A model generated the notes under the pieces. It was given only the letters and a program-made list of their open reading frames with translations, was not told the origin of the DNA and did no database searches. Source: Bradyrhizobium sp. 138 (GTDB lineage: Bacteria > Pseudomonadota > Alphaproteobacteria > Rhizobiales > Xanthobacteraceae). From it: 64,000 bases of DNA. Positions 15,665-26,937 of the stretch are shown here, piece after piece. Position 1 is the first letter of the stretch. Every line of letters starts with the position of its first letter. The stretch spans positions 62,001 to 126,000 of the forward strand of contig NZ_JADPKT010000073.1 in assembly GCF_023074075.1 (NCBI RefSeq), given 5' to 3'. The position numbers and the translations under genes are program-made.

Positions 15665-16129
15665 TCACTCAGCGTCCGCGGCCATCCGCGCCTTGACGAT
15701 CTTGTCCGGATTCATCACGGGCTCGCCGCGCTTGATCTTGTCGACATTCTCCATGCCCTCGGTGACCTTGCCCCACACCGTGTACTGGTTGTCGAGGAAG
15801 CGGGCGTCGTCGAAGCAGATGAAGAACTGGCTGTCGCCGGAATCGGGGCTGGCGGCGCGCGCCATCGAGGTGGTGCCGCGCACATGCGGCTCCTTGTTGA
15901 ACTCGGCCTTCAGCTTCTTGCCGGAGCCGCCGGTGCCGGTGCCCTGCGGGCAGCCGGTCTGCGCCATGAAACCGTCGATCACGCGGTGGAATACGATGCC
16001 GTCATAGAAGCCCTCGCGCACGAGCTCCTTGATGCGCGCGACGTGGCCGGGCGCGAGGTCCGGGCGCATCTCGATGGTGACGGGGCCCTGCGTGGTCTCG
16101 AGGATCAGGGTGTTTTCGGTGACGCTCAT
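15665..16129 (-). CDS. ppiB: Cytoplasmic peptidyl-prolyl cis-trans isomerase (cyclophilin)
   Basis: A 154-residue cyclophilin without signal peptide, so cytoplasmic. The core FHRVIDGFMAQTGCPQGTGTGGSG with the catalytic Arg, followed by SQFFICFDDARFLD and NQYTVWGKVTEGM, is typical of the bacterial PpiB type. It catalyses proline isomerisation during protein folding. Its start overlaps the stop of the upstream gene by four bases (ATGA), and a second, exported cyclophilin lies one gene further upstream. Confidence 0.92.
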   Translation of the reverse strand: MSVTENTLILETTQGPVTIEMRPDLAPGHVARIKELVREGFYDGIVFHRVIDGFMAQTGCPQGTGTGGSGKKLKAEFNKEPHVRGTTSMARAASPDSGDSQFFICFDDARFLDNQYTVWGKVTEGMENVDKIKRGEPVMNPDKIVKARMAADAE

Positions 16130-16560
16130 GCTCGTCTCTCTTGCGTTGGGGGTGAAGTCTTGTCAGGTGACGTTTTGCGGCTGCGGAACTGGATCGCGAA
16201 TGGTCGCCCCGCGGCGGCGCCGGCCATTGCATCGGTAAATGGCACCGGCGTGCAGCGTTGCAACGCCTCCATCACCGCGATCCGGTATCGCAGCCGGTCA
16301 TTGTCGGAGGCCTCCGCGGATTCATAGGTAATCCTCGGATGGCCCAGAATGTTTCCGGCCCGGTTAAAGCTCACGACGACCGTGATGTCGAGGGGGCGCG
16401 CCTTGGCCGGCGACGGCGGCCTCCAGCAGGTGCGCAGGTGCCGGAAGATGTCCTGGATGGTGTTGACCTGCCCATCCCCGGCGGCCGCGCCCGAGGTGCC
16501 GAGCAGCAGCAGCACCGCGGCAACCAGCAGGAGCTTGTCGCCACAGCGCGCCATCGCCAC
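16126..16560 (-). CDS. Exported TolA/TonB C-terminal-like small protein
   Basis: A 144-residue protein with a signal peptide (hydrophobic residues 10-22, cleavage near SGAAA). The mature region FRHLRTCWRPP ... LDITVVVSFNRAGNILGHPRITYES ... ALQRCTPVPF resembles the C-terminal alpha/beta domain of TolA/TonB energy transducers, with two Cys that may pair. The N-terminal membrane anchor and long rod of TolA are absent. It lies between the exported and cytoplasmic cyclophilin genes and is translationally coupled to the latter. The function is not known. Confidence 0.65.
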   Translation of the reverse strand: MAMARCGDKLLLVAAVLLLLGTSGAAAGDGQVNTIQDIFRHLRTCWRPPSPAKARPLDITVVVSFNRAGNILGHPRITYESAEASDNDRLRYRIAVMEALQRCTPVPFTDAMAGAAAGRPFAIQFRSRKTSPDKTSPPTQERRA

Positions 16561-16562
16561 TC

Positions 16563-17126
16563 CTATTTGATGTCGGATGCGACCTGCACCTTCACCATCT
16601 TGTCGGGATCGGTCACGGCGCCGCCGGGGGAGCCGGCCGGTGCCTTCTTCAGCTTGTCGACGACGTCCATGCCCTGCACGACCTCGCCGATCACGGTGTA
16701 CTGGCCGTCGAGGCTGCCGCCGTCGGCGAACATGATGAAGAACTGCGAGTTGGCGCTGTCGACGCTGTCGCCGCGCCGGGCCATGCCGACGATGCCGCGC
16801 GCAAAATGCACCTTGGAGAATTCCTGCTTCAGGTTCGGATATTTCGAGCCGCCGGTGCCGTTGAACTTCTCGCCGTCGCCGGTCTGCGCCATGAAGCCGT
16901 CCATGACGCGATGGAACGGCACGTTGTTATAGTAGCCCTCGCGCGCGAGCTGCTTGATGCGCTCGGCATGCTGGGGCGCGATATCGGTGCGCAGCTTGAT
17001 GACGATACGGCCCTTGGTGCTGTCGATGACGATGGCGTTGGCCTTGTCGAGGCCCGCCGGCAATTGCTGCGCCACCGCCGGCACCGCGAACAGGAGCGCG
17101 GCAAGAATTGCGAGAATTCGGATCAT
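16563..17126 (-). CDS. ppiA: Periplasmic peptidyl-prolyl cis-trans isomerase (cyclophilin)
   Basis: A 187-residue cyclophilin with a Sec signal peptide (residues 1-19, cleaved after AVA), so it acts in the periplasm. The core FHRVMDGFMAQTGDGEKFNGTGG, SQFFIMFADGGSLDGQYTVIGEVVQGM is intact and differs from the cytoplasmic copy in its loop residues. It is a paralogue of the gene at 15665-16129 and probably shares its transcript: coaD-ppiA-hyp-ppiB-queA all point the same way with short gaps. Confidence 0.9.
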   Translation of the reverse strand: MIRILAILAALLFAVPAVAQQLPAGLDKANAIVIDSTKGRIVIKLRTDIAPQHAERIKQLAREGYYNNVPFHRVMDGFMAQTGDGEKFNGTGGSKYPNLKQEFSKVHFARGIVGMARRGDSVDSANSQFFIMFADGGSLDGQYTVIGEVVQGMDVVDKLKKAPAGSPGGAVTDPDKMVKVQVASDIK

Positions 17127-17168
17127 GACAACTCCGGATCAGAGATTAAGAGGGGAAGCGCGCACTTA

Positions 17169-17663
17169 TCAGGCGAATTTTGCCTTGAGCTGTGCCGCAA
17201 CCTGCGGCGGGACGAAGGCCGAGACATCGCCGCCCATGCCGGCGATCTGGCGCACCAAAGTGGCGGTGATCGGGCGAACCATGGGAGAGGCCGGCAGGAA
17301 GACCGTATGCACCTCGGGAGCCATCGCCTCGTTCATGCCGGCGAGCTGCATTTCGTAATCGAGGTCGCTGCCGTCGCGCAGGCCCCGAATCATGATGGTC
17401 GCACCGTGCTTGCGCGCCGCGGTCACTGACAGGTCGTCAAACGTCACGGCTTCGAGGACGCAGCCGGCCTGCGCCGCCACCGGCCCGCAGACGTCAAGGA
17501 GCATCTTCAACCGCTCCTCGGTCGAGAACAGCGGCTTCTTGCCGGGGTGGACCCCGACCGCGACCACGAGCCGATCGCATAGCGAGGCACTGTGCCGGAC
17601 CACGTCCAGATGGCCGTTGGTGATGGGGTCGAAGGAACCGGGATAGAAGGCGATACGCGGCAT
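17169..17663 (-). CDS. coaD: Phosphopantetheine adenylyltransferase
   Basis: A 164-residue nucleotidyltransferase that adenylates 4'-phosphopantetheine, the penultimate step of coenzyme A synthesis. The N-terminal FYPGSFDPITNGHLDVV holds the HxGH-type motif (TNGH), and GLRDGSDLDYEMQLAGMN and the later PITATLVRQIA (SSS/T-type) blocks are present. The ATG at 17663 (MPRIAFYPGS) is the standard start; the frame continues upstream only by chance. It is complete and ordinary. Confidence 0.95.
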   Translation of the reverse strand: MPRIAFYPGSFDPITNGHLDVVRHSASLCDRLVVAVGVHPGKKPLFSTEERLKMLLDVCGPVAAQAGCVLEAVTFDDLSVTAARKHGATIMIRGLRDGSDLDYEMQLAGMNEAMAPEVHTVFLPASPMVRPITATLVRQIAGMGGDVSAFVPPQVAAQLKAKFA

Positions 17664-17922
17664 GGCTCCCCTCCTACCGCGCCCGGCCCGGCCCGGCAAG
17701 CCGGACCGGTTCCCCGGCCGTTTCAGGCAAAATCTCCGCCGGCCATGTCGGCAATGGGCTTTTTGTTTCGTCCTCGGGGCAGCCACGAAACAAAACGGAG
17801 CGCGAACGAAACCATTTCCAGCATCGGCGAAGACGTCCGGAAACTGGCCATGGTTACTAATCCTGCCAACGAATGACGGGCCGCACACTGGGCGTAGGCG
17901 GCCGCATCACAGGGGACTGTCA

Positions 17923-18180
17923 ATGATCAAGGCTCTCTCAGCGATCGCACTCTCTGCGTGTGTTGCCGCAGCCCTTACCCTGCTGCCCGGCTTTGCCCCG
18001 ACCGTCGAGGCGAGCGTGCCGCAGCCGCTGGCCAAGAGCGACCGGCTTGATATCCGCGCCATCGGCAAGGACTGCTCGCAGCAGGCCTGGCCGAACTTCG
18101 AGGCCTCCTGCCTGCGCCGCGCCGGCACCAAGGCGAATGTCCGCGAGGCGCGCCTGGTGACCGCCAACCGCATGCCGTAG
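17923..18180 (+). CDS. Small exported protein of unknown function
   Basis: An 85-residue protein with a signal peptide (hydrophobic residues 5-28, likely cleaved near VEASVP). The mature part is about 55 residues and contains DCSQQAWPNFEASCLR, with two Cys that could pair in the periplasm. It starts at an ATG preceded by AGGGGA. No named family is recognised, but the DCxxQxWPxxxxxCL pattern looks conserved and the codon usage is normal for the region. Confidence 0.65.
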   Translation: MIKALSAIALSACVAAALTLLPGFAPTVEASVPQPLAKSDRLDIRAIGKDCSQQAWPNFEASCLRRAGTKANVREARLVTANRMP

Positions 18181-18249
18181 TCGGCCTGTCAGCTTCGCGT
18201 CATATAATCCCGATGGAGTTTTGCGGCGTCTCGTCGCAGACTGAGTGAT

Positions 18250-18285
18250 GATCGCGCCCGTCGGAATGGCCCGTCGGGCGCGATC
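18250..18285 (+). promoter_or_regulatory. Perfect 11-bp hairpin in the kup 5' region
   Basis: GATCGCGCCCG (18250-18260) and CGGGCGCGATC (18275-18285) form a perfect stem with a 14-base loop, ending 19 bases before the proposed kup start. There is no T-run. It may be the terminator of the upstream small gene or a structure in the kup leader. Confidence 0.5.
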
Positions 18286-18303
18286 CCATTGGGGGGGCCG
18301 CCC

Positions 18304-20211
18304 TTGTCCAGTACGCCCGCAGTCGCCTCCGGCCACCATCCTGATCCGCTGTCGCTTGCCATGACCATGGGCGCCCTCGGCGTCGTCTACGGCGATATCG
18401 GCACCAGCCCCCTCTACGCCCTGAAGGAAGCCGCCAAGGCGGCCGCCCACGGCGGCACGCTCAGTCACGATGCGGTCCTCGGGGTTGCCTCGCTGATCCT
18501 CTGGGCCCTGCTGCTGATCATCTCGCTGAAATATGCCCTGTTGATCCTGCGCGCGGACAATCGCGGCGAAGGCGGCATCGTCGCGCTGCTCGCCCTGCTC
18601 CACGCCCGCCATGCCCAGCCAGGCACATGGCGCGCCCATCTCCTAGTGGTCGGCCTCGTCGGCGCCGCCCTGCTCTACGGCGATGGCGCGATCACGCCGG
18701 CAATCTCCGTGCTCAGCGCCATCGAAGGCCTCAAGGTCGATGCCCCCTCGCTCGCGCCCGCCGTGGTGCCCGTGACCGTCGCCATCCTGATCGGCCTGTT
18801 CATGATGCAGAAGCAGGGCACCGGCTTCATCGGCCGCATCTTCGGACCGGTAATGCTGGCCTGGTTCGTCGTGCTCGCCGCGCTCGGCATCCACGGCATC
18901 ATCAAGGCGCCGGCGGTGCTGGCGGCGCTCAGCCCGCTCTATGCCTTCGAATTCCTGATCCACCAGGATTTTCACGTCTCGTTCGGAATTCTCGGCGCGG
19001 CCTTTCTCGCAGTGACCGGGGGCGAAGCCATGTATGCCGACATGGGGCATTTCGGCCGCTTCCCGATCCGCCTTGCCTGGTTCGCTGTCTGCCTGCCGGC
19101 GCTGGTGCTGAACTATTTCGGCCAGGCCGCCCTCTTGATTACCGATCCCGCGATGATCGAGAACCCGTTCTTCCAGCTCTGTCCCGACGCCCTGCACTAC
19201 CCGCTTGTCGCGTTCTCGGCGGTTGCCACCGTGATCGCCTCGCAGGCGATTATCTCCGGCGTGTTCTCGCTGACCCAGCAATCGATCCAGCTCGGCTTCC
19301 TGCCGCGCATGCAGATCCGCCACACGAGCAACGCGATCGGGCAGATCTACGTGCCCCTGGTGAACTGGCTGCTCGCCGCCGCCACGCTGGGGGCGGTCCT
19401 GAGCTTCGGCACGTCGGACGCGCTGGCCGGCGCCTATGGTATCGCGGTGTCGCTGCTGATGGCGATCACGACGCTGCTGGCGGCTCTCGTCGCGATCCAG
19501 TGGGGCTATTCGCCCTGGCTGGTGGTGGCCGTGAACGGGGCCTTCTTCGTGATCGACGTGATCTTCTTCTCGGCCAACTCGGTCAAGCTGTTCGAGGGCG
19601 GCTGGTTTCCACTGCTGCTCGCCGGCCTCGTCGCCTTCCTGATGCTGACCTGGCGCTCCGGCGTGAAGCTGGTCGAAGCCGCGCGCGGCAAGCTGCGCCA
19701 GCCCGAGGAGGACCTGATCGAGACCGCAGTCAACAAGTGCCGTGCGAGGCTGCCCGGGACCGCCGTATTCCTGGCATCCGCACCGCGCGGCGTGCCGCTC
19801 GCGCTCACCCAGTTCGTCAAGCACAACCGCGTGCTGCACGAACGCGTGCTGCTGGTCACCGTGCTGATCGAAGAGTCGCCGCATATTCCCGACGAGGAAC
19901 GCGCCGAGATCATCGAGATCATTCCCGGCATCACCCGCGTGATCCTGCATTACGGCTTCATGCAGAACCCGACGATCTACGGGGGACTGAAGCTCGTCTG
20001 CCGCCAGAGCAAGTTGCCCGGCGTCGATCTCTCCGACATCACCTATTACGTGGGACGCGAGACCATCATCCCCAGCGAGGACATTCCGGGCATGTGGGTC
20101 TGGCGCGAAGGCGTGTTCGCCTTCCTCCAGCGCAACGCCGAACGCTCCGCCGCGTTCTTCGGCGTGCCGACCAGGCAGGTGGTGGAATTTGGGACGGAGC
20201 TCGAGATCTAG
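18304..20211 (+). CDS. kup: Potassium transporter Kup
   Basis: A roughly 635-residue integral membrane protein of the KUP/HAK family of K+/H+ symporters. The N-terminal signature GALGVVYGDIGTSPLYAL and the next DNRGEGGIVALLALL segment are typical. About twelve transmembrane helices fill residues 20-440, followed by a cytoplasmic domain of about 190 residues ending ...VVEFGTELEI. No ATG fits; the TTG at 18304 follows a GGGGGG run by six to seven bases and is preferred over the TTG at 18289. The stop codon TAG is part of the CTAG at the edge of the downstream insertion but the protein end looks normal. Confidence 0.9.
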   Translation: MSSTPAVASGHHPDPLSLAMTMGALGVVYGDIGTSPLYALKEAAKAAAHGGTLSHDAVLGVASLILWALLLIISLKYALLILRADNRGEGGIVALLALLHARHAQPGTWRAHLLVVGLVGAALLYGDGAITPAISVLSAIEGLKVDAPSLAPAVVPVTVAILIGLFMMQKQGTGFIGRIFGPVMLAWFVVLAALGIHGIIKAPAVLAALSPLYAFEFLIHQDFHVSFGILGAAFLAVTGGEAMYADMGHFGRFPIRLAWFAVCLPALVLNYFGQAALLITDPAMIENPFFQLCPDALHYPLVAFSAVATVIASQAIISGVFSLTQQSIQLGFLPRMQIRHTSNAIGQIYVPLVNWLLAAATLGAVLSFGTSDALAGAYGIAVSLLMAITTLLAALVAIQWGYSPWLVVAVNGAFFVIDVIFFSANSVKLFEGGWFPLLLAGLVAFLMLTWRSGVKLVEAARGKLRQPEEDLIETAVNKCRARLPGTAVFLASAPRGVPLALTQFVKHNRVLHERVLLVTVLIEESPHIPDEERAEIIEIIPGITRVILHYGFMQNPTIYGGLKLVCRQSKLPGVDLSDITYYVGRETIIPSEDIPGMWVWREGVFAFLQRNAERSAAFFGVPTRQVVEFGTELEI

Positions 20212-20952
20212 GGCGTGTACTCATAAATCACGCGCTTAGTTTGGGTGCTCCAGATGGTCCGCTCATCCCTCAGCAGCCGCACAAACAGCAGACATCGTTG
20301 AAGGTCGCCGATGGGCCAATAGGGGACATTGCAAGTTTGGTCTGATATGGAGAGACGCCAGCCGGCGGTCTTGCAGGGGAACGAAATGAAAGGAGTACGA
20401 GAGATAACCGGGGTTGTCTATGCCTCAATAGAAATAGTTCATTCCGTTGTGATTGCTCTCGCATTTGGTGGATTCAATATCTCACTCATTCATTACGCCG
20501 GCTCTTTGGATATCGCCTCCTGGCTCGCATTTGCTGGTTTTGCTACGGCTGCCTTTTGGCATGTTTCCTATAAATGGTTGCGGGTGATTGCCGCGTTCCT
20601 AGTTTTTTATCTCTTGCCGATTGCTGTTGCGATTGTGTATGCCCGATTTAGTCACCTTCTTTCGACTGAATGGATTCTCAGATCACTTCCGCTGATGTTG
20701 ATCCTTGGCTATCTGATCAAGCTGACTATTGCCGGACTGATTTATCTTTGGAGCGTTCGCTGGGAGCGCGGCCCTTTTGGGGCCAGCACCAGTCCGGCCG
20801 CCTAGACAGAGACCGCTCCGCGTCAGAGGCGGTCCTCGGCCGGGACCGCCGTTAGGTCAGCTGAGGGTCAAAAGCAGTAATGCTCTGGCCGATCAGAAGA
20901 TTTCCGCTCGGCCCTCAGGAGCCGACATTCCCTTTATGAGTACACAGCCTAG
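20208..20952. mobile_element. 0.74-kb element bounded by 20-base inverted repeats, no transposase
   Basis: The left end CTAGGGCGTGTACTCATAAA (20208-20227) and the right end TTTATGAGTACACAGCCTAG (20933-20952) are inverted repeats matching at 18 of 20 positions, with a perfect 13-base core. Both ends finish in CTAG, compatible with insertion at a CTAG or TA target. The inside is clearly more AT-rich than the flanks and holds one small membrane-protein gene. No transposase frame is visible, so it is a non-autonomous or decayed insertion between kup and gyrA. The family was not identified. Confidence 0.65.
20386..20805 (+). CDS. Small membrane protein of unknown function, inside the insertion
   Basis: A 139-residue protein with three to four hydrophobic segments (about residues 10-30, 35-60, 65-85 and 105-130). 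Aromatic and isoleucine codons are AT-rich (ATA, TTT, ATT), unlike the GC-rich neighbours, which supports acquisition. The ATG at 20386 follows AGGGG by seven bases; upstream in-frame starts are not preceded by a good site. I do not recognise the family. It is the only plausible gene within the inverted-repeat-bounded segment. Confidence 0.6.
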   Translation: MKGVREITGVVYASIEIVHSVVIALAFGGFNISLIHYAGSLDIASWLAFAGFATAAFWHVSYKWLRVIAAFLVFYLLPIAVAIVYARFSHLLSTEWILRSLPLMLILGYLIKLTIAGLIYLWSVRWERGPFGASTSPAA

Positions 20953-21067
20953 CTCGATTTCAGGCGTAATCCGGGATTCCAAACGTTCGGCAACATGCGG
21001 TGCCGGATTGCGCTCTCGGTCGGCGCTTCGCGCCGGCCGGCCGCTCCATCCGGGCTACGGGTCGGTC

Positions 21068-23797
<2,730 letters not shown>

Positions 23798-24154
23798 GGG
23801 GAAATCCGATGAGATTTTATCTGGGAATCATATAGCGCATCGAGCCCCTGATAACCACCCTTGCGGGCTCCAGGGAAGCGCTTTTTCCGCTCATTTTTCC
23901 AATAACTTACGGCCTTACGGGGAGCATCTCGAACGGGCCTGGAACAGACCCTCCGAATTCGCCGCTGACACCTCGTCAATCGCGCGGCGAGCGCCCTTCG
24001 TCGGCCGGCTTGCGCTGACGCTGTCCGAGCTCAACCCGAATATGAAGCGGGCCCGGAAAATCCCGAGCCCTTCCTGTCCATTAGCGTGGTTTGCTGACAT
24101 GACGTGGAAGGCGCGGCTCAATCGGCCGGCGCCCCCCTGATCGTCCGATCCTCC
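23798..24154. other. gyrA-ssb intergenic region
   Basis: 357 bases. It contains a LexA-like box (23931-23945) and, after ssb on the minus strand, a hairpin GGGCCCGG/CCGAGCCC (24049-24070) that may terminate ssb. No gene is seen. Confidence 0.5.
23931..23945 (-). promoter_or_regulatory. LexA-box match upstream of gyrA
   Basis: GAAC-N7-GAAC, the reverse complement of the alphaproteobacterial GTTC-N7-GTTC LexA box. It lies 134 bases before the gyrA start. About two such matches are expected by chance in the window, and gyrA is not a usual SOS gene, so the role is uncertain. Confidence 0.3.
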
Positions 24155-24652
24155 TCAGAACGGAATGTCGTCGTCCATGTCGCTGTTGCGGCCACCGCCG
24201 CCGGCGGCAACGGGACGGCGCGGCGCGCTGCTGACGGGGCCGGAGGAGCCGAAATCGCCGCCCGGCTCATCGCCGAAGCTGCCGCCTCCACCGCCGCCGC
24301 CGCGGCCGTCGAGCATCGTGAGCGTCGAGTTGAAGCCCTGGAGCACCACCTCCGTCGAGTACTTCTCGACGCCGCTCTGATCGGTCCATTTGCGGGTCTG
24401 GAGCGCGCCCTCGATGTAAACCTTTGCGCCCTTCTTCAGATACTGTTCGACGATCTTGCAAAGCGGCTCAGAGAAGATCACGACGCGATGCCACTCGGTC
24501 TTCTCCTTGCGCTCGCCGGAATTCTTGTCGCGCCAGGTCTCGGAGGTGGCGATGCTCAGATTCGCGATCGGCCGCCCGTCCTGGGTGCGGCGGATTTCAG
24601 GATCCTTGCCGAGATTTCCAACCAGAATGACCTTATTGACGCTTCCCGCCAT
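24155..24652 (-). CDS. ssb: Single-stranded DNA-binding protein
   Basis: A 165-residue OB-fold protein that coats single-stranded DNA in replication, recombination and repair. The OB domain occupies residues 1-115, starting with GSVNKVILVGNLGKDPEIR and including WRDKNSGERKEKTEWHRVV. A Gly-rich linker follows, and the conserved acidic tip MDDDIPF, which recruits partner proteins, is present. A LexA box lies 157 bases upstream of the start, consistent with SOS induction. Confidence 0.95.
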   Translation of the reverse strand: MAGSVNKVILVGNLGKDPEIRRTQDGRPIANLSIATSETWRDKNSGERKEKTEWHRVVIFSEPLCKIVEQYLKKGAKVYIEGALQTRKWTDQSGVEKYSTEVVLQGFNSTLTMLDGRGGGGGGGSFGDEPGGDFGSSGPVSSAPRRPVAAGGGGRNSDMDDDIPF

Positions 24653-25102
24653 CGCCGCTCTCCACTCCGAATGCCACTCATTTGAAAAAGGCCGAGCGCG
24701 TCACCCGCGTTCCTCTGCGCCCCTGTTGAGGCGACCCTATACGCTTGCAGGCGCAGCTCAGCCCGTCACCCCAAGGTTATCCCCACATATAGCACCGACC
24801 GCCGATTTGTTCCAGATTTGTTCCTGCAGAAATCGCCGCCAAATGTGGAGGCCGGATGGCGCAAAAAAGGCACCGCGATGGCAGCCGAAATGGAACCAAA
24901 TCGGGTTCCCATGAATGGCAAAAACTACTTAACATTCATTAAGTTAAGAGCAGGTCGATTGCATCGGACTGTTGCGCTCCGGGCACGGACTTTGCCGCCC
25001 GATCGGACTATCGTTGTGCCTCGAATTGATGCGAATGGGCCTCGCGCCTGATAGTCCGCCTCGGGGTACTCTCAAGAGGCGGATATGACTGGGGAGATTA
25101 CA
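24653..25102. other. Divergent region between ssb and the first outer-membrane protein gene
   Basis: 450 bases. It holds the ssb LexA box (24809-24823) and an AT-rich stretch near 24910-24950 likely to carry the promoter of the gene at 25103. No small gene is supported. Confidence 0.5.
24809..24823. promoter_or_regulatory. LexA (SOS) box of ssb
   Basis: GTTC-CAGATTT-GTTC is an exact GTTC-N7-GTTC box. In Alphaproteobacteria LexA binds this direct repeat, and ssb and uvrA are classic targets; uvrA has its own box at 26938. Confidence 0.75.
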
Positions 25103-25855
25103 ATGAAGAAGATCCTGATCGGCTTCGCCGGAGCAGTTGCGCTGACCCTCTCGGCTCCGGCCGGTGCTGCGGACCTCGGAGCCCGTCCCTATACCAAGGC
25201 GGCGCCGGTCGCGCCCCCCGCTCCGATCTATACCTGGACCGGCTTCTACGTCGGTGTGCAGGGCGGCGGCGGCTGGGGCCGCAGCGACGAGACCTTCTTT
25301 GGCGCTCCGAATACGGCGATCTTTGCTGGATCTCAGGATTACGACACCACCGGCGGCTTTGTCGGTGGCGTGTTCGGCTACAATTGGCAGTCGGGTCCGG
25401 TCGTGTTCGGCATCGAGGGTGACTATCATTGGGCTGACATCAACGGTCGTTCTGCAGAGATCAATGCCGGCCTCGGCGACAGCTATTTCACGAGAATCCG
25501 CGGCTTCGGTGACATCAAGGGCCGCCTCGGCTACTCGACCGGCCCCGCTCTCTTGTTCGTCAGCGGCGGCGCCGCAGTCGGCGACATTCAGCACCGCTAT
25601 GATGGTATTCCCGGAAACGTCTTCATCCAGAACAACACCCGCTGGGGTTGGACCGTCGGCGCCGGCGCGGAATATATGTTCGCTCCGAACTGGTCGGCCA
25701 AGGTCGAGTACAACTACATCGACTTCGGCCGCAGCACGATCCAGTACTCCGGGGTGCCAGCTGACCGCTCCGAGTGGACCGACACCGTTCACACGGTCAA
25801 GGCAGGTGTGAACTATCACTTCAACTGGGGCGGGCTGGGCACCACCAGATACTGA
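25103..25855 (+). CDS. Outer-membrane beta-barrel protein, Omp25/RopB type
   Basis: A 250-residue protein with a Sec signal peptide (MKKILIGFAGAVAL..., cleaved after GAAD). It is an eight-stranded barrel of the Omp25/RopB family. Barrel strands are visible as WTGFYVGVQGGGGWG, GGFVGGVFGYNWQ, VVFGIEGDYHW, GRLGYSTGPALLFVSGG, WGWTVGAGAEYMF, WSAKVEYNYIDFG and the C-terminal strand VKAGVNYHF. The start at 25103 follows GGGGAG. It is a paralogue of the next gene; both have their own terminator of nearly the same sequence. Confidence 0.88.
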   Translation: MKKILIGFAGAVALTLSAPAGAADLGARPYTKAAPVAPPAPIYTWTGFYVGVQGGGGWGRSDETFFGAPNTAIFAGSQDYDTTGGFVGGVFGYNWQSGPVVFGIEGDYHWADINGRSAEINAGLGDSYFTRIRGFGDIKGRLGYSTGPALLFVSGGAAVGDIQHRYDGIPGNVFIQNNTRWGWTVGAGAEYMFAPNWSAKVEYNYIDFGRSTIQYSGVPADRSEWTDTVHTVKAGVNYHFNWGGLGTTRY

Positions 25856-25880
25856 TATCCATCTGATATCATTGACGTCT

Positions 25881-25906
25881 AAGGCCGGCCTCGCGCCGGC
25901 CTTTTT
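25881..25906 (+). terminator. Intrinsic terminator of the first outer-membrane protein gene
   Basis: AAGGCCGGC-CTCGC-GCCGGCCTT followed by TTT; almost identical to the terminator at 26811-26838. Confidence 0.9.
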
Positions 25907-26082
25907 CGTTTCGCGGCAAGCCAGATGAGTCAATCACCCTTACGTTTTGGCAGCCGTGTGACTTTTCGGAGACACAACTTGCAGCTTTGCTGGTGTAAGC
26001 ACGGCCTCAGTTGGACACAGCGTCCGCTGCCCTTCCTTCGCGGAAGGCAACAACAGAAACTGGGACTGGGATTAAGTTGAAA

Positions 26083-26772
26083 ATGAAGAAGGTTTTGTTG
26101 GCTTCGGCCTGTTTGTTCGCTCTGGCGGCCCCCGCTTCGGCTGCCGATCTCGCAGCCCGCCCCTACACCAAGGCACCGGTGGCTGTGGCCTCGGTCTACA
26201 ACTGGACCGGTTTCTACCTCGGTATCGTCGGTGGCGGCGCCTGGGAAAACGCTTCGGGCGACCCGAAGATGAAGGGTGGCTTCGTCGGCGGCACCGCCGG
26301 CTACAACTGGCAGACCGGCAACGTCGTGTTCGGCCTTGAGGCGGACGCCGCCTGGGCTGATGTCAGCGCTTCGGCCGCTGGCGTGGTTTTCGTTCCGGGC
26401 GTCGGTGGCATCCCCGCCTCGGTGACCTCCAAGACTGACGCGATGGGCACCGTGCGTGGCCGCATCGGCTGGGCCGTCAACAACGTGCTGTTCTACGGCA
26501 CCGGTGGTTACGCCTGGATCGACAACAAGATCACCGCGACCCTGGGCGGCCTCTCGGCCTCCGACAGTAAGTTCCACTCGGGCTGGACCGTCGGCGCCGG
26601 CGTCGAGGCGTTCTTCGCTCCGCAGTGGTCGGTCAAGGGCGAGTACCTCTATCGCAGCCTCGGCGGCGAGACCTACTTCTCGGGCGCTGTGCCCACCGGC
26701 ACGCTCAACTTCCACACCGTGCAGGTCGGCGTGAACTATCACTTCGGCGCCCCGGTGGTCGCCAAGTACTGA
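26083..26772 (+). CDS. Outer-membrane beta-barrel protein, Omp25/RopB type
   Basis: A 229-residue paralogue of the upstream protein, with signal peptide MKKVLLASACLFAL and mature start ADLAARPYTKAP. Strand motifs include WTGFYLGIVGGGAWE, GGFVGGTAGYNWQ, VVFGLEADAAW, GRIGWAVNNVLFYGTGGYAW, SGWTVGAGVEAFF, WSVKGEYLYRSLG and the terminal VQVGVNYHF. Such small barrels are abundant, surface-exposed and structural in rhizobia. The ATG at 26083 gives the standard signal peptide. Confidence 0.88.
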   Translation: MKKVLLASACLFALAAPASAADLAARPYTKAPVAVASVYNWTGFYLGIVGGGAWENASGDPKMKGGFVGGTAGYNWQTGNVVFGLEADAAWADVSASAAGVVFVPGVGGIPASVTSKTDAMGTVRGRIGWAVNNVLFYGTGGYAWIDNKITATLGGLSASDSKFHSGWTVGAGVEAFFAPQWSVKGEYLYRSLGGETYFSGAVPTGTLNFHTVQVGVNYHFGAPVVAKY

Positions 26773-26810
26773 TGTGAAGTACTGATCACTTCCGACGTCA
26801 CATCGTCACG

Positions 26811-26838
26811 AAAGGCCGGCCTCGCGCCGGCCTTTTTG
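26811..26838 (+). terminator. Intrinsic terminator of the second outer-membrane protein gene
   Basis: AAAGGCCGGC-CTCGC-GCCGGCCTTT plus TTT. The stem and loop are the same as at 25881, as expected from the gene duplication. Confidence 0.9.
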
Positions 26839-26937
26839 TTTGGTCGGCACTTCCACGAGGTCCCGCCTGCTGCCAGATGCCGCCAGCGCGCCAACATTCC
26901 GTTGACGATTCGCAACTCCCTCTGGAAATCCGTCTCC

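Noticed and set aside
17001..17010. CGATACGG inside ppiA as an extra TetR site
   Set aside because: It lies within a coding region far from the regulator, lacks a palindrome, and an 8-mer is expected by chance about once or twice in the window.
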